Source: Toxotes chatareus
Lineage: Eukaryota; Chordata; Actinopteri; Toxotidae
DNA length: 64,000 nt
Direction: 5' to 3'
Assembly: GCA_016801885.1 (NCBI GenBank)
Contig: CM028888.1
Location: forward strand, 7,982,501 to 8,046,500
In this document: positions 48,131 to 61,338 of the stretch, in pieces
Position numbering within the stretch: the stretch's first letter is position 1
Layout of the letters: the number at the start of each line of letters is the position of its first letter
The notes under the pieces: generated by a model
Databases searched by the model: none
Told to the model about the DNA's origin: nothing
Seen by the model: only the letters and a program-made list of their open reading frames with translations
Position numbers and translations under genes: made by a program

Positions 48131-49984
48131 AGAACAAAATATTTATAATGAAGCAATAAAGGACAAACTTTAAGAATAAACTGAGGATTTTACAACAAAT
48201 ATTGTCTATGGTATTCACAGACAGACTTTGAGATAAACACTTTTTAGAATATACAGTATGTGCACCTTTAAATAAAGGTCTTGGGTTGATAAAACCTGTT
48301 CAAGGTCAACTGGATTCTGCAGATGTACATCGACTGAGATTGACAGATGTATTTTGAATGTGACTTATGTATAAACGTGGAATAAATTGCTATCTGTTCA
48401 CATTTTTAGACAATACTATTGTAAGTGGCTTTTGTACTGAATAGCGTACAGAAAAAAATGGATATTTAATGTTAAATATGTCACATGTATTGTGAGGTAT
48501 AGTTTGCCCTGGACTGCAGAGTAGAGAAATCCAGTGTAGAGGAGTAAATAGAGTCACTGACTGTGGCAGAAAGCTTTGTGCAGCTGGTACAAATGATCAC
48601 TTGAAGCACTTCTTTGTACATGTACCTGCATCAGCTCATTGAAGAGAGGGTGGGAGGCTTTATACAAGATAAATGAATCATCTGCCCTGCTGCCGATGCC
48701 TCCAGGGTGCCTCCGCTCAGCCCTGTGACTCTGCCAGCCTCAAGTGGACGGGGTCGACGACCAGAATTCTTCATAGTCTGTGTTGTCGGTGGGTGTGGTG
48801 GGGAATGTGAAGCATGTGTGATGTGCTGAGCAATGTCAGATTTCTGAGGGGCCCAATACTATGCTCTCCCACAGTCTGAGTTCTAAAATATATATCATCT
48901 GTGGCTCTACCTCAATCCCCTAAAGTGTTTTCAACTGCCGGGCTGGGAAAAACGTTTTGGAAACCACAGTCACAAAAGGCCCTTTCTTTTTAAAAACTGA
49001 ATCAATATGTAGTTGTGATAACTGTACAAAACAAAATCACATAAAGGGCATGTATGCTTGATCAAAGACACTGCAAACATGTCCCAGACTGCACAGCACC
49101 CTGAACAGTAAAGGAACTACTGTCCCAGGGAAATAACCAGTTCGTTTAATTTGAGCTAGAGTCTGTGTTTTTGGAGTGTCAGCGAAGACAAATTTAAAGT
49201 AATTAAAGCTTTCATGCTGTTTAGCCGTCTGATATAACAGCAAAAGATATTCACCACGTCTTTGCCAATCACTGATTTTCAGCAAATTTAAATGAGTAGA
49301 CGTGCTTTGTTCTAGGGTCAGATTCAAATATATTTATAACATGAAATATATTTAAATATTTTACTTTCAGAAGTGTTAAAGCCCCTGTCTTAAAGGTGAA
49401 GGCTTCCCTTCAGGGTTTCAGATGAAGACGTGACCTCTATTTCGAGTGTCTCCTACTCTATCATAATCCTGGCTGGAACACACACACACACAAGCAAAAA
49501 TATGTGCAACACCAAACACACGCACAGACACACACACACGCACAACAGGTTTCTATGTCACACTGTTTTGCTGAGTGTTTGATACCTCCCTCCTGCCTAT
49601 CACAACGGGGCAGATCCAGTCTGACCCAGAGACTCAGAGATAATGACTGTGCTCTCAGATTCCTCTGCACAAAAGAGAATTCCATAAGTGCTAAGTTTTC
49701 AATATATATTCATAGAAGAGAGTGAATGTGGTCATACTGAACGAATAAAATGAAAACCATATGCAAATCACTTATAGCCGATCCAGATTCATATTATCGT
49801 CCGTATTGTCCATTACTGTATGTAAGCGATCCAGGAGCGATCACATGTTTTAGCTGGGCGTTCGTACGAGCTCAGAGAAAGAAACAAACAAACCTTAATG
49901 ACTCAAACATGAGCTGAGCTGTTCACATGCCGAGACCTGTGTATACACACCCCGTCTGCTTAAGTGCAAGCGCATCAAAACAGT

Positions 49985-50050
49985 AATTGTAACCTATTCT
50001 AACCCCCTGCAGTACCTCCGCGGACCCCCTGTTGAAGACCTCTGCTCTAA
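49985..50050 (+). repeat. Teleost repeat scrap ('gcggaccccctgttgaagac')
   Basis: The phrase 'cctccgcggaccccctgttg' then 'aagacctctgctctaatc' follows a familiar fish repeat ('cccggaccccctgttgaagaccactgctc'). Short and diverged. Confidence 0.5.
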
Positions 50051-53000
50051 TCTAAATCTAGTCTATTAATGAGAAAGAAACTGACATCAAGTGGTAGAAA
50101 GTAGAGAAGTACAAAATTAAAGTCTCTTGCCCACTCACTGGAGCACAGGAAACATTATCGATCACCTTAATCAAAGATAGACATGAGGGGAATCGGAAAT
50201 GAAGCGAGGTGCATCATCCGCTCTCTCGGAGGGCCCATGGTGGTGTCTCCGTGACGTCTTCCTTAAATGGCTCACTGATGTAAGAGAAAAGCCTGCTTAC
50301 TAGATTAAGTTGCTCTGTTTTTCGTTTCCTTCTTGAGTTTTTCATGTTCAAGAATTAATCATTTTCCAAAGCAATCAGGCAGAAAGAAAAACAGACTTAA
50401 CATTAGTAAGTTAGCTGTGCCTGTGTACTGGCCTTTTTATTGTGTTTTCCCTGATACCCCTGATACAATACAATACATTTTTGTAGACTTTTTTTGTGTA
50501 AATGGATTCTCACATTAGGGTTACTCTCTCTAAGTCAAAGGGACCTCATCAGAAAATAGGTCCCTGAATTTCTTGTTATATTTATCTGGTCATATCAATG
50601 AAAATGAGATGCAGTACAGAAAAATGAGAAAATACAAATGGGAAGTTTCTAACCCAGGAATGTGCTGGTTAGTATTTGCGGGAGACTCTTAAATGGTCTC
50701 ACTGATTACTAAGATGCAATGTTTAAAAACTTGAAAAGATAAGAAAACGTAAAATGACTGGCAAAGATGGAGCTCGTTACTTGCTTAGAATTGAAAACTT
50801 AAGACCGGCTTCAGTTTAAAGCTCAACAAACTGAACTTGGAGCTCAAATGTGTCCCCTCACTGAGACAAAATCTCTCCAGTTTTATATGCCTTTGGAAGA
50901 ACCTAAGAATAATCCATTTTACCTTACATGTGGTTTGTGTGCCTGTCTGTGTATGTGGTTATAGGTCGGCATCCAAGCCAATCCTAAACTGCGGTGGTGG
51001 CCCCCTGGTGTTTTTGTGTATTGTGATGTGGTGTTTGTTGTGTGAATAGATTGCGATATCAGCACGACAAATTACAGAATTATCAGCCATAAAACAAAAT
51101 TAGACAAAATTATTCACCACTTTTTGTTTTCAAATCTGAATACAAACTCACAAGTAAATCACAAGAAGGCTATTCTTTGTACATGCTAACAAATCCACGC
51201 GGAAACCATTCACAACTTGATGTAAACAACGTATGTACACACCTGAGCTGGAAAATATAATATCTGTCTTATCTTTGTAATGGGTTCACGATGGATACAG
51301 ACACAATATATCAACAGTTCTTTGTGGTTGTAGCTTGTAGCTACGGTTACAGTTGCTGGGTTGCTTGGATAACTATGTGTTTACAGTGGTCACAGAGGTG
51401 TTTCAGCACCATGGAGAGAAACAACACCCTCCAAAAGCCGGAAGAACAGACTTCATACAACAACCTCTACGAGAGTAAGAACAAAATTGTGGCGTGTATG
51501 AGTGATTTAAGAAAACTCCTCATGTTCTTGTAATTAGAATTATCTCTTTGGTATGAACTTAAAATTTATAATGCCTTAATCTCAAATAGTCTGTAGATGT
51601 TACCAAAATCAGTTTACTGAGAGATTTGGAAAGCTTTTTTTTTTTCCTTTGGCAAATTGAAACGACCAGTTTGTGAAAAGTTTGTGCAATTTGGTAAATC
51701 TTACTTGGAACACTTGTACAGGCAAACCTCAATGAAAAAACTAAGAAAGGTTTATAACATGAGTACAAAAACGTTCTTGCATGAGGCCCTTTTTTGTGCA
51801 AAAGTATTCAAATTTATTCCACACTGCCTGTGTTTAGTTATTCCTGTCAAATATAAGCTGCATTTAACAGTCCAAAGATAGACAGATGAAAAAAAGAGAC
51901 TGCAGTTAGACTGTAGTTGCAGAGGTGGTGAGGAAAGAGGGGAAGTGTCCAGGGAGAGGAGTTGTCGTGGTCATCACTCAAGGTCAGTGCATTGCTGTCT
52001 GCAGACTCCCTGAGTGTCAAGCTGTTTCCTCCCTCACAGTATGGTAAAGTGAAAAGCAGCAGAGGAAGAGAATAGCTGTAAGTAGTGTGTGAGTAAAAGC
52101 TTACTTGAGACAACTGCATTAAAATGCTGCCTTTAAAGGCCTGAATGTATCCATCAACTTGTCAATATACGAAATAGCAATTCAATAAGAGCAACAAACA
52201 GCAAACAATGATGATTGTTATAGTGATAAAATAGAAGAAAAATGCCATTACACTGCACCCCTACTTTAACACTGAGTTGTTCAGAACCATGTAAAAAAGT
52301 CCCAACATTTCTATACAAATGTGTGTAATTACAGAACATTCCCATTATAGCCACATTTATCTAAGTTTAACTAATATTCAAATTAAGGAGTCACAGCACC
52401 AATGAAAGTTAAAACATATTACACCATGTAGTAATCTGTGAAATGCATTTGCCTTGCTTCAAACACAACTTGACTTTCAGAATATTGCGCTCTCTTTGTA
52501 AGCTAAAACCTCTCAATCCGCCAATAATGAGAAGTCTCTCCGTTCTGGGTGTGGAGTTGCTGACACAAAGCTTCAGAGTGATACATGGCTTATGAGTGTG
52601 TGACTAATAGAAATAGAGGGATAATCCCTATCACTGCTTGGGTCTGCAACTGACTGGCTTTGGAAAAGAGGAGAGAGGCTGATACCCAGCCTTTCATGCC
52701 AAAAGATAGAGGAAGAGAGTGTAAGGAGCGAGGAAGCGGGAGAGGGCAAAGGAATGAATTTAAGAAAAAATATGAAACAAAATCTCAGGCAGCCAGTTCA
52801 TATTGTAATCACCATGGTAACAACAAGGAAGAAAATGGTTTGCCACACACCGAGAGCTGTGCCTCACTCATAAGTCAGTTACTAATCAGGAAAAACCTGA
52901 TGATTATGCTGTGAGAAACCTCCCGAGGAAGCAACATGGCGATTACTGTGGGAGCTAATGTATATCGAGTGGGTGTTAAATGCCAGAATAAAAATACAAC

Positions 53001-53317
53001 CTTCTACTGACCCCCTAAGAACCGTGTTGTGCTGACACTGGACACAGCAAAAGTCATGTCTCTTTACAGAACGTGCCACTGCTGATGAGAGTCATAACGC
53101 CTGCAAAGACCTGGGGTTCACCCATAGAACCCAACACACTAAAGTTATATCTTAAACCATTTTTTAAACTGCTCTGCAGCAGTTAAAAAAAATGGTTTTC
53201 AAAGAAAACATACTCATGTATATATCTACCTACCTTGAGTCTTAATTGCCTACCTCTGATGATAGAATCTGTAGTTTAATAATGCACTGGCTCTCTCTTT
53301 CTTTCTGTTCGATGCAG

Positions 53318-53388
53318 CCAGTAAAGTGCCGCCTCAAGGCTGACAGAGGGGTGAAGATGTCGGGCAGAACATCTCTGGATCCTTGGCG
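53318..53388 (+). CDS. Exon candidate, 71 nt, near-consensus splice sites
   Basis: Preceded by 'ctctctctttctttctgttc' and 'gatgcag', followed by 'gtaagt'. Of three frames only one is open, giving PVKCRLKADRGVKMSGRTSL and DPWR with two bases left over. The composition is GC-richer than its surroundings. I do not recognise the peptide. Its phase does not fit directly after the 47207-47361 candidate, so if real it belongs to another transcript or is a non-coding exon. Confidence 0.35.
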
Positions 53389-56300
53389 GTAAGTCTGGAA
53401 GGCAGGAATTGAGTATGTGAATGGAGGCTAGAAATGGGAGGGATGTACAGATTAGTAGAGTCAAAGTGCTCTTAAGTGTGTAAAGAGGCAAAGTGGGGAA
53501 AGCTCCTTTGATCAGAGCCGCTACTAATCCCACAGACATTTCAGTAATTAAGCTAAACTAAAATAATCTCACTGTGACAGAGACATTAAAAACGGCTTCC
53601 TTTTGCTTCTCCTCACTCTGAGTAGGTGAGGAGTCGAGTTCCTTATAAGGGAAGTATCCCTTTAAAAGCCCTGCACCTTGGCTAATTAGACCTCTGGTCG
53701 GGTGGAGGTTGGGTGAAGCTGTGCTGGGAATTAGGTGATGTTGCACACTAATAAGAATTAAAGCAGTGTAAGATTTCCCACCCAAACAGGTGCAACAAAA
53801 CCAACAGAAGAGTGACAGGGTTGTGAATCAAACACACTCATACAGTCGCGTTTATGTCAGACACTGCTTCCTGTGACGTTTTGAGTCTAGAAATTTGCTC
53901 TGGAGACTATAACAAACTGTACTGGTGACAGAAGCAGCAGTGGTATACTTTCTGATGAACCCCACATCATAATAACCAAATCAAATTTGTCATTTGCCAT
54001 GCCCCATCTGTCAGTGTTCCTCCGTACGCCTACATTTGCCAAAAAGCAGCACAAAGGAGATGCATCAATGTACAAACACACGAGAGAAAACAACGAAAAG
54101 CAAGACACACAGGTAAAAATACATAATTTAAACGAGGAAGAGTGTGCTGTCAGAAACGGTCTGAAACCTCATCAATCTCACGTTAAGTAGTTTGACAGCA
54201 AAAATAACTAGAAGGCATTCAAACATCACAATTCCTCAGTGGTTTACTGACTTCTCTAATACATCTGACATTTCAATGCACAATTTCAATACTCTTTTCC
54301 TCTGAGAAACAAATTGTTGGTTGCTATGGTTAAAATATTGCATTTAGGATTTCTTGGTGATCAGCGTTATCACTGCTCAGCCATGATGTGAGCTGTTGTT
54401 GTTACCTGATGGGTCAGTAAAACAAGCAATGAGTTACTGTTGGTGTCACTTTGTCTTAACTTCCAACAATAAAGTGGGAAAAAAACAGCTCCAAAAACCC
54501 ATCTCTTTGCAAATACAAGGCTAAGTGAAGACATCTGAGTCACATCAGTGTCATTTTCTTTTTCTGACATGTTGCTGATAGTAAAATTTCTCGAGTGGTG
54601 GTGACAATTTGTCGATGGGCAGGAATGCAGTTCTAGGAGTCAACTGTTCTATTGGCCAGTTTCTTTCGTTCTTTCTCTTTTTTTCTCGCATTGACTGTTG
54701 CTGTGAAACACAAAGATACTTTTTTTAAAGATCAATGGTCATTTCCAAACTGAGACCACTTTGTTTTGGTTGATGTGGTGAGGGTTAAAATAAACATTTA
54801 GTCCTTAAGGTTAGAGGATCTTTGTTGTCATGTTACAATAATAATAAACATACAGTTAAATCACAGTTAAAAGAAACAACAGTGACTATTGAGTTTGCAT
54901 GGAAAACAAACAGCAATCTCTTGTATGACTGTCCAGAATTTTGTTGACACGTCCATGTTCCCAAACCCTCCTCTGACAATGTCGCTCTGTATAGTACATT
55001 AGCTGGCTCCCTCCATTGCTGCTGTTATAAATGCTATGGCTGCTGGAGGACGCTTAACAATAAAACACAATAATAAGCTGATTTCACAGACTACCTATGG
55101 GGTTGTTTTTTACAGGAAGACAGTCTCACTGGGATATAAAACTTATTAATTTACACATATTGGAAGCTGAATGTAATATAAACAAAGGAAAGCTGGTAAT
55201 TAAAATGATACTTCAGTTTTACTTATTTTTACTTGAGCTATTTTACATACCTAACATTTTAGTGCTTCATGTAAATTTATTAACCTTAAGCATAATCAGC
55301 ACTGTACAGCTACTATGCCAGTTTCTAACCTCTGTAAACCTGACAAAAAAATCCACATTTTAAACACACATGGCAGATTGTGTTGGCTTCATATGTCACA
55401 TTGTTATGCTGTTATTTGTACTGATCCACTCCACCTTTTTTTTCTTCTTTTTTAAGAACTACTGCCTGCATTGTGCTAAGCTCTGACCACTGCTGTGCTG
55501 CAAGCTTTTCCCCTGAATGGCCAATGAATGAGCAGGAAAATTCCTGGAAAAATGTAGCCCTACACTCAGCAAAAAGACCAGAGTGAAACAAACTAAGTGC
55601 AAAACACACATGCTCAGTGCAGAAAAACTGTAAAGAGGGATCACTTGTTGATAGTCACGTACTCGAATCAGCCTCACTGATCTGTGTTCTGTGTTTGCAA
55701 AGACATCCCTTTTCCACAGAGGACATTTTGAAATGTCAGAGAACATGACACATACTGCTGTTGATGCAAAGGGGTGAGAAAACACCAAAATGCCTCTGGA
55801 CATTTATAGGGCTGCCAATTAGCTGGAAGTTATCAAATTGGTCAAGAAACATCTACAGTGTGCATGATGAAGGCGCGTCTCCAAACAGCAGCTGACAGTT
55901 TTGACATGCTCTAGTGTGCAACACAACTTCAGGCCTGATAAACAAGCAGAGGGAACTTGGCACATCCCTATGCCTTGGAAATTAGTGGTGTTGGGCATGT
56001 ACACCTCACTGCACATATCAATTTCCCTCTAAGCTGAATTGGTCTATTCAGCATGTAAAAAAAAAAGTGCATGATAAGGCAAACCTTTAGGTATATTGCA
56101 GTTTCATCAGAGGTATTATTTAAAACAACCGCAAAGGACTTTAATGATATTCCCATACTTGGAACAATTAAGTGCTGCAGTCGTATTCATATGCATTTAC
56201 CTGAACAAAAAGGACATTGTTACTCTATTAAAATGCTAATATGTTCCTGGAACTTTGTATGACCTTGCAGCTGCATCTTAAACAGGACATACAAGTAGAA

Positions 56301-56718
56301 CCTCTGTTAAAAAACACAATCACGTGCTGAGGAGATTAATATCAGCCCTGGATACAGGGAAAAAATAGAACAGCAATATCTGTGAATCAGTTAAATTGTT
56401 AAGACTGTAAAGCATCTGTGGTAATAGTAATTTAGCTCTCTCTGTGTACTCAAACATCCATTCATAAAATTTTAAACTGCGTTTCAGACGCTCTCCAATT
56501 TACTCACTAAGGCCCTGTCCAATGGATCACTTGCTTGGTGTCTCCACTGAAGTACACTTAATACTTATAGAGGCAATCAGCAATGCTATAAAGAGAGAAT
56601 GAAATCAATAATTGCTTTGTTCTGAAGCATCACTCCAATAAAACTTGAATCTGCTATCCGGTTTTCTTATTTAACTCTATTTCTCTATCTTTTCGGTTTC
56701 TCTCTTAAGGAGAGAGAA

Positions 56719-56720
<2 letters not shown>
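53389..56720. other. Gene-less stretch
   Basis: No recognisable exon or transposon. A string near 54807 ('aaggttagaggatctttgtt') resembles one at 26473 inside the nsg2 intron, suggesting copies of one dispersed repeat. Confidence 0.4.

Positions 56721-56766
<46 letters not shown>
56721..56766. repeat. (GT)23 microsatellite
   Basis: Perfect GT run, followed by 'tttgt'. Confidence 0.96.
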
Positions 56767-56769
<3 letters not shown>

Positions 56770-57882
56770 TTATGGAGACTATTCCAGCAGGGGAGAGTGA
56801 ATTGTGCTCAGTGATTAATCATTTTGTACCCGGGTTAGTTTGGTTACACTGTGTATGTACATGCACACGCAGCTGCATGTCCGTTTGTTCATGGTAATAT
56901 GTGAGAGAGTGTGTGTGACTTGTATCTGCAGCAATTATCACTGAAGGAACACAAACTCACACACACACACAGACGCACACTCACTGATACTGCAGGCAGA
57001 CAAGAAGAAGTAAACTCTGAAGTACGTGGTCGGGGTATGAATAACTACTGGACTGTACAGGCCCCGACACTGGTGCAGTGGTTGACAACCTCTGCAACAA
57101 AGCACCAGATACATCCGATATGATCTTGAGAGACATAATGCAACAGCTCTCTGTTGACAAAACACAATCTGAGCAACACATTCTGTAAGACATTACTCCT
57201 CTATCATCCACTTACAAAAGCCAATGAAGCCTTTCTTTGATTTCATTTCCAATAAACCAATGTTTTCATCTTAGCCGTCCTCAATCTGAAGTAGAAGACT
57301 TCCATCTGCCGTGTGAAATTCTTCTGCTGTACTTCTATTCAAGCATGAGTCATGTTCAATAATGACTATTTTCACGAGCAAGAATCAATAAGAATTAACA
57401 GACATAGGTGGTCAAGGCCTGGCCAGCTCAGCCCCGCTTTGGAAGCAACCCTCTAATGCTCTCCACAGTAAAAATTCTGTGTGATGTAAAGGTGAGGAGG
57501 AAAACATTCATTATTACAATCTTCATGCTGAAACAATACATTTTTGAAAATATGACCACTAAATTAACAATTAATGCATCCTCCACCATTCTACTCTACT
57601 ATTTATCTTCTCTGTCTACTCTCAACTATCGCAGACCATAATATTGACTGATATAACAAAAAAAAGTAGCTCTGTTGACCCAGTCTCTCCCTTTGTTACA
57701 CAAAGCTCCTTCTCATGTCTCTCATTATCTTCAGAGGAAGCACAGTGACATCTGCTGGCTGTTTTATAAAATCAAACATTTGGGACTGAAAGCCTATTTT
57801 TAGATGGAAAGAGCCCCATGGATCAAGAAATGTGCTATTCACTCACATTTGGTGGTCTCACAGTGGCTGCTGGGAATGTCTT
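56767..57882. other. Gene-less stretch
   Basis: Degenerate CA/GT words near 56865-56990. Overlapping short frames at 56911-57211 on both strands are not supported by any motif. Confidence 0.45.
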
Positions 57883-57918
57883 CGTCAGGGGTGTCTTTGT
57901 CCAAAGACACCCCTGACG
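57883..57918. repeat. Perfect 17-bp inverted repeat with 2-nt spacer
   Basis: The left arm 'cgtcaggggtgtctttg' and right arm 'caaagacacccctgacg' are exact reverse complements with 'tc' between. The arms do not extend further. A hairpin, a palindromic protein-binding site or a fold-back artefact are all possible. The loop is too short for a stable extruded RNA hairpin without opening base pairs. Confidence 0.95.
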
Positions 57919-60900
57919 TCTTAAACAGTCATTTGTGTAGGCTGCTTGTGTCTGCATTGACATGTTTGCTTTGAATAGAAATGAATAGAAGCTAAAATTA
58001 AATATAAAAACGGTCAAATCCCCATTTACATTACATTCCCTTTATAATTTTTCTTTTGTCCTACAGGAAAGGGAATTAGTGAAATAGTTCTTTGCTTAAT
58101 CACGAGTTGTGAAAATGTGTATGGTTGTCGACTCTATACATAGGTAGGTACTGGTTGTTACCATTAAATGTTTTGTATCTGTCTTCATCTTGATAATGTA
58201 TGGGTATTATTTATTTTAGTTAAAATGTTTTATAAGTTGCTTCGTTGTGTGTGTGTTCCTGTCCTTATCTCTTATGTCCACCCCATGTTCCACGAGTGTA
58301 TATGACATCAGTCCAACCCCGTCCCTTCCTTCTGATGATCGATGACTCTGCAGGCAGCCTCTGCAAGTAAATTCACCTTGAAATGACCATTGCCATTAGC
58401 CATATCTGAGATTGTGAATATGATAATTTCTGCAGCATAATTGCGTTTTCATTTTGTGTTCCTAAAGAGGTGACCACGGTGCGATTACAGACGTGCTGTA
58501 CTGTATATTGCTGCAGAGATTCCTGTCTAAGAATTTAGTGAAGAGTGGAAACAGGGCAATGCAGCTATATGCTATGCTCTTGGAGGAAGGCCACCTGCAT
58601 TCTCACCTCCAGCTGTAGACTCATTGTTGGTGGAAGCTGTTTATGTTTAGGGAAGTGAGCCAACGTGAGGAAACCCTCTGTAGCCAACTGTGATGGTTTG
58701 GTAAAACGTCAAATCTGTTGGCATTGATTATAATAAGGATGGTATCAGATATCAAAACAATGTGTTTGTCTGTATTTTTCTTTTTTACAATTATACCTTT
58801 GCTCATAAATTCCTGGAAGGAATTCCACCAGCAATTGTAACTGTATTGTATAATTGTTATTTCTTCGAATGCCTGTAAGGATTACATATTTTGGTGCGAC
58901 TTTCAGGAAAAATGCCTTTGTCACAGGGAACAAGGAAATGAGGCAGTTACTAAACAGCACAGCAATTAAGTTCTAAACAAATTTCTTGGAAAGCACAGTG
59001 AAATTCTTGGAAAAATCATTCTCTTCGGTATCAAATGTTTATTGTTCTATATATGTTGAAATGTGTGTTTAGCTGTAATTCACACCCAGGAAGACACATT
59101 GAAAGAAAGACTGTATAGTCCAAGTAAAGGATTACTTTTCTTTTTGAGTATCAAACTATCTACATTTTTCCTAGAATTTTCACATGATCATTTCCAGGAA
59201 CCTTCTAGAGTGGTAACAAATCATTCGCTCTCTAGCAAATTATGCCTTATTATGTGTCTGCCATAGGAACGTCTTACAGTATAATGACTCTCTATTATAG
59301 CACGGTATGCCTGACGATCACCATCTGCAGTAAAACGTTGAATACTCGTTATCTTTAAAAAATTTCTTTAAAGCAGAAACTAGAATGTTTTAAAATTTGC
59401 TCCAAAGACGCACCAGGTCAACTTCCTTGGCACCGTTTATCTTGTTTTTTTTCACAGACTATACTTACTTTGACACGGCGGTAATAATGTCATTTTATAA
59501 CTGACACCATGACTACTGAATTACACTTGACCCACTTCAAACCATGAGATGAAAGGACTGTTTTTGACAGATGGAGACAAGCAGTCTATCTTGCCTAGCA
59601 CAAGAAACCCAGATAGGGATAATGGAGAGGAAAGAGACACACTGGAGAATGTTTTCTGCTCCACTGCAGAAAATCTAAACACTATACCTTTACTGAAGGA
59701 TGTAGGCTGTCAGTACATATACATATGTGTACAGTAATTCCACCCAGTGAGAGGCAATGGCTTATGAAGCAGAAAATTAACCATCAAACCCATCTGGACA
59801 AACACGGAGTTAGAAAACCATTCAGATACCACTCAAGATACATATTGCATTTATTCAGCTTTGAACTTCCAAGTTCAACTTATCTTAAAAGGCAGTCTAT
59901 GTATTACTCTATCAGTGTTTAATGCACATTCGTTAACTGCATTCACTTTGGTGACTTTCTAAGGTTAAAAATCCCAGAGTTTAGGGCATATGAATTAACT
60001 TTGGGTTTGCCTGCAAGGTGTCAAGACTTTGAGACTTAAATAAATTAGATACTTAAACAAGTAGCTGCCACAGACATGCACATCTTCTTACGCTGTCTGC
60101 TGCATTTCATGACTTCATCTGCCTCATTACCATCCCTCATTTCAACGACCGTCCACCACCTTTGGTTTTTATCATCACTGACAAGGAAATTGTGTGAATT
60201 GGGCAATGAAATGTGAGGCATTACAGGGTTTTTAACTTTTTTTGTTCATTTTGTCTGCACTCACCGTAACACAACAACTCACCTAACCAGAATCTCCTGT
60301 GAGAACAAAATAACACATTGTTGTGAGCGTCCGATTTTGTCACAAGAGGGAGCTCTTGCACTCAGTAATTTACAGCCTGCACTCTTACAAATACTAAAGT
60401 CTGGTTAACATAAATAGATAAAACAGATCTCTGTTTTCTAACCAGGGGTCCCTTAGGGACTAATTCAGATATCGTGAAAAACATAACAGAAATATAGCAG
60501 AAAGAAATGAAGAAAAAAAGTCTTGGGGAAACAAATAAAATTAACAGTGCATATTACTTTTTTATGAACCATCCAGTTTAAAATTAGTCCGAAAGAATGC
60601 ATTTGGAAGATGCCGGTGGATACACTGTGATATGGAACTGACATTGACTGGACACTGACATAACCGAGCGTAGAATACTGTTTTTAAATAGTTGGCATAA
60701 TGTCAGAGCACATTCAGTCATATTAAGATTTGCCTGTCAAACAGAGCTGCACATTAAGCTTTTTTTTTTTTTTTTAACTAGTTCTTTATTCATTTATTGT
60801 AAATTAACATTCCTGAATGTTTCTCACAAGAAAATTTCCTCAACAAAAAGAAGCTGTTTATAAGTAATGAAAAGAATCCTAAAAATCTCATATATAACTC

Positions 60901-61304
60901 ATAAATAGCCTGGGGGCTGTCATGAATTCATCTTATACAAGATGCTGGTCATTTGGCAAACATCAGCTGATATTTTTAGACCTCTTTGACACGAGAACAT
61001 TAAGATCCCACTGGAGCACAAGCTTTTCAGTTTGTCTCAACTGGTGCTGTAGACGTAGGAGCTCCTGAACATTAGCCTTTATATTAAAATACTTTCTTCT
61101 ACACTTCATTCTCCAGCCAAAGTCGCTCTAACAATGAGAGAGCCAACAAACTTGCAAATGTCAAACCACAACAATAAACTGTTGATTTTGCATAATTTGA
61201 GGGTAGAGACTAAACTACTTGTGTCTGATTAGTGAAAACAAACAACAGCAGGATATACAATTGAAAATATGTTGAAAAAAAGTCCTGTAACCACAGTACA
61301 CCCC

Positions 61305-61307
<3 letters not shown>
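57919..61307. other. Gene-less stretch
   Basis: AT-rich, many stops in all frames. A poly-T run is at 60760-60776. No known repeat or exon recognised. Confidence 0.5.

Positions 61308-61335
<28 letters not shown>
61308..61335. repeat. (CA)n microsatellite after a C7 run
   Basis: A run of seven C at 61301-61307 leads into about 14 CA units. Confidence 0.95.

Positions 61336-61338
<3 letters not shown>

Larger units (their letters stand above)
47686..53317. other. Gene-less stretch
   Basis: Contains a fish repeat scrap at 48066-48130 ('agataagataagtggatgaa', 'aactttaatgactcctgggg', like the common 'actttattgatccc' tails), another at 49985-50050 ('gcggaccccctgttgaagac') and CA-rich tracts near 49477-49545. 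An 80-codon + frame at 51291-51533 has a good start context and is discussed in the findings. Confidence 0.4.

Noticed and set aside
58580..58650. 30-nt reverse-strand microexon (donor 'gtgaga')
   Set aside because: Single short candidate with no partner exon. Such matches are expected several times by chance in 64 kb.
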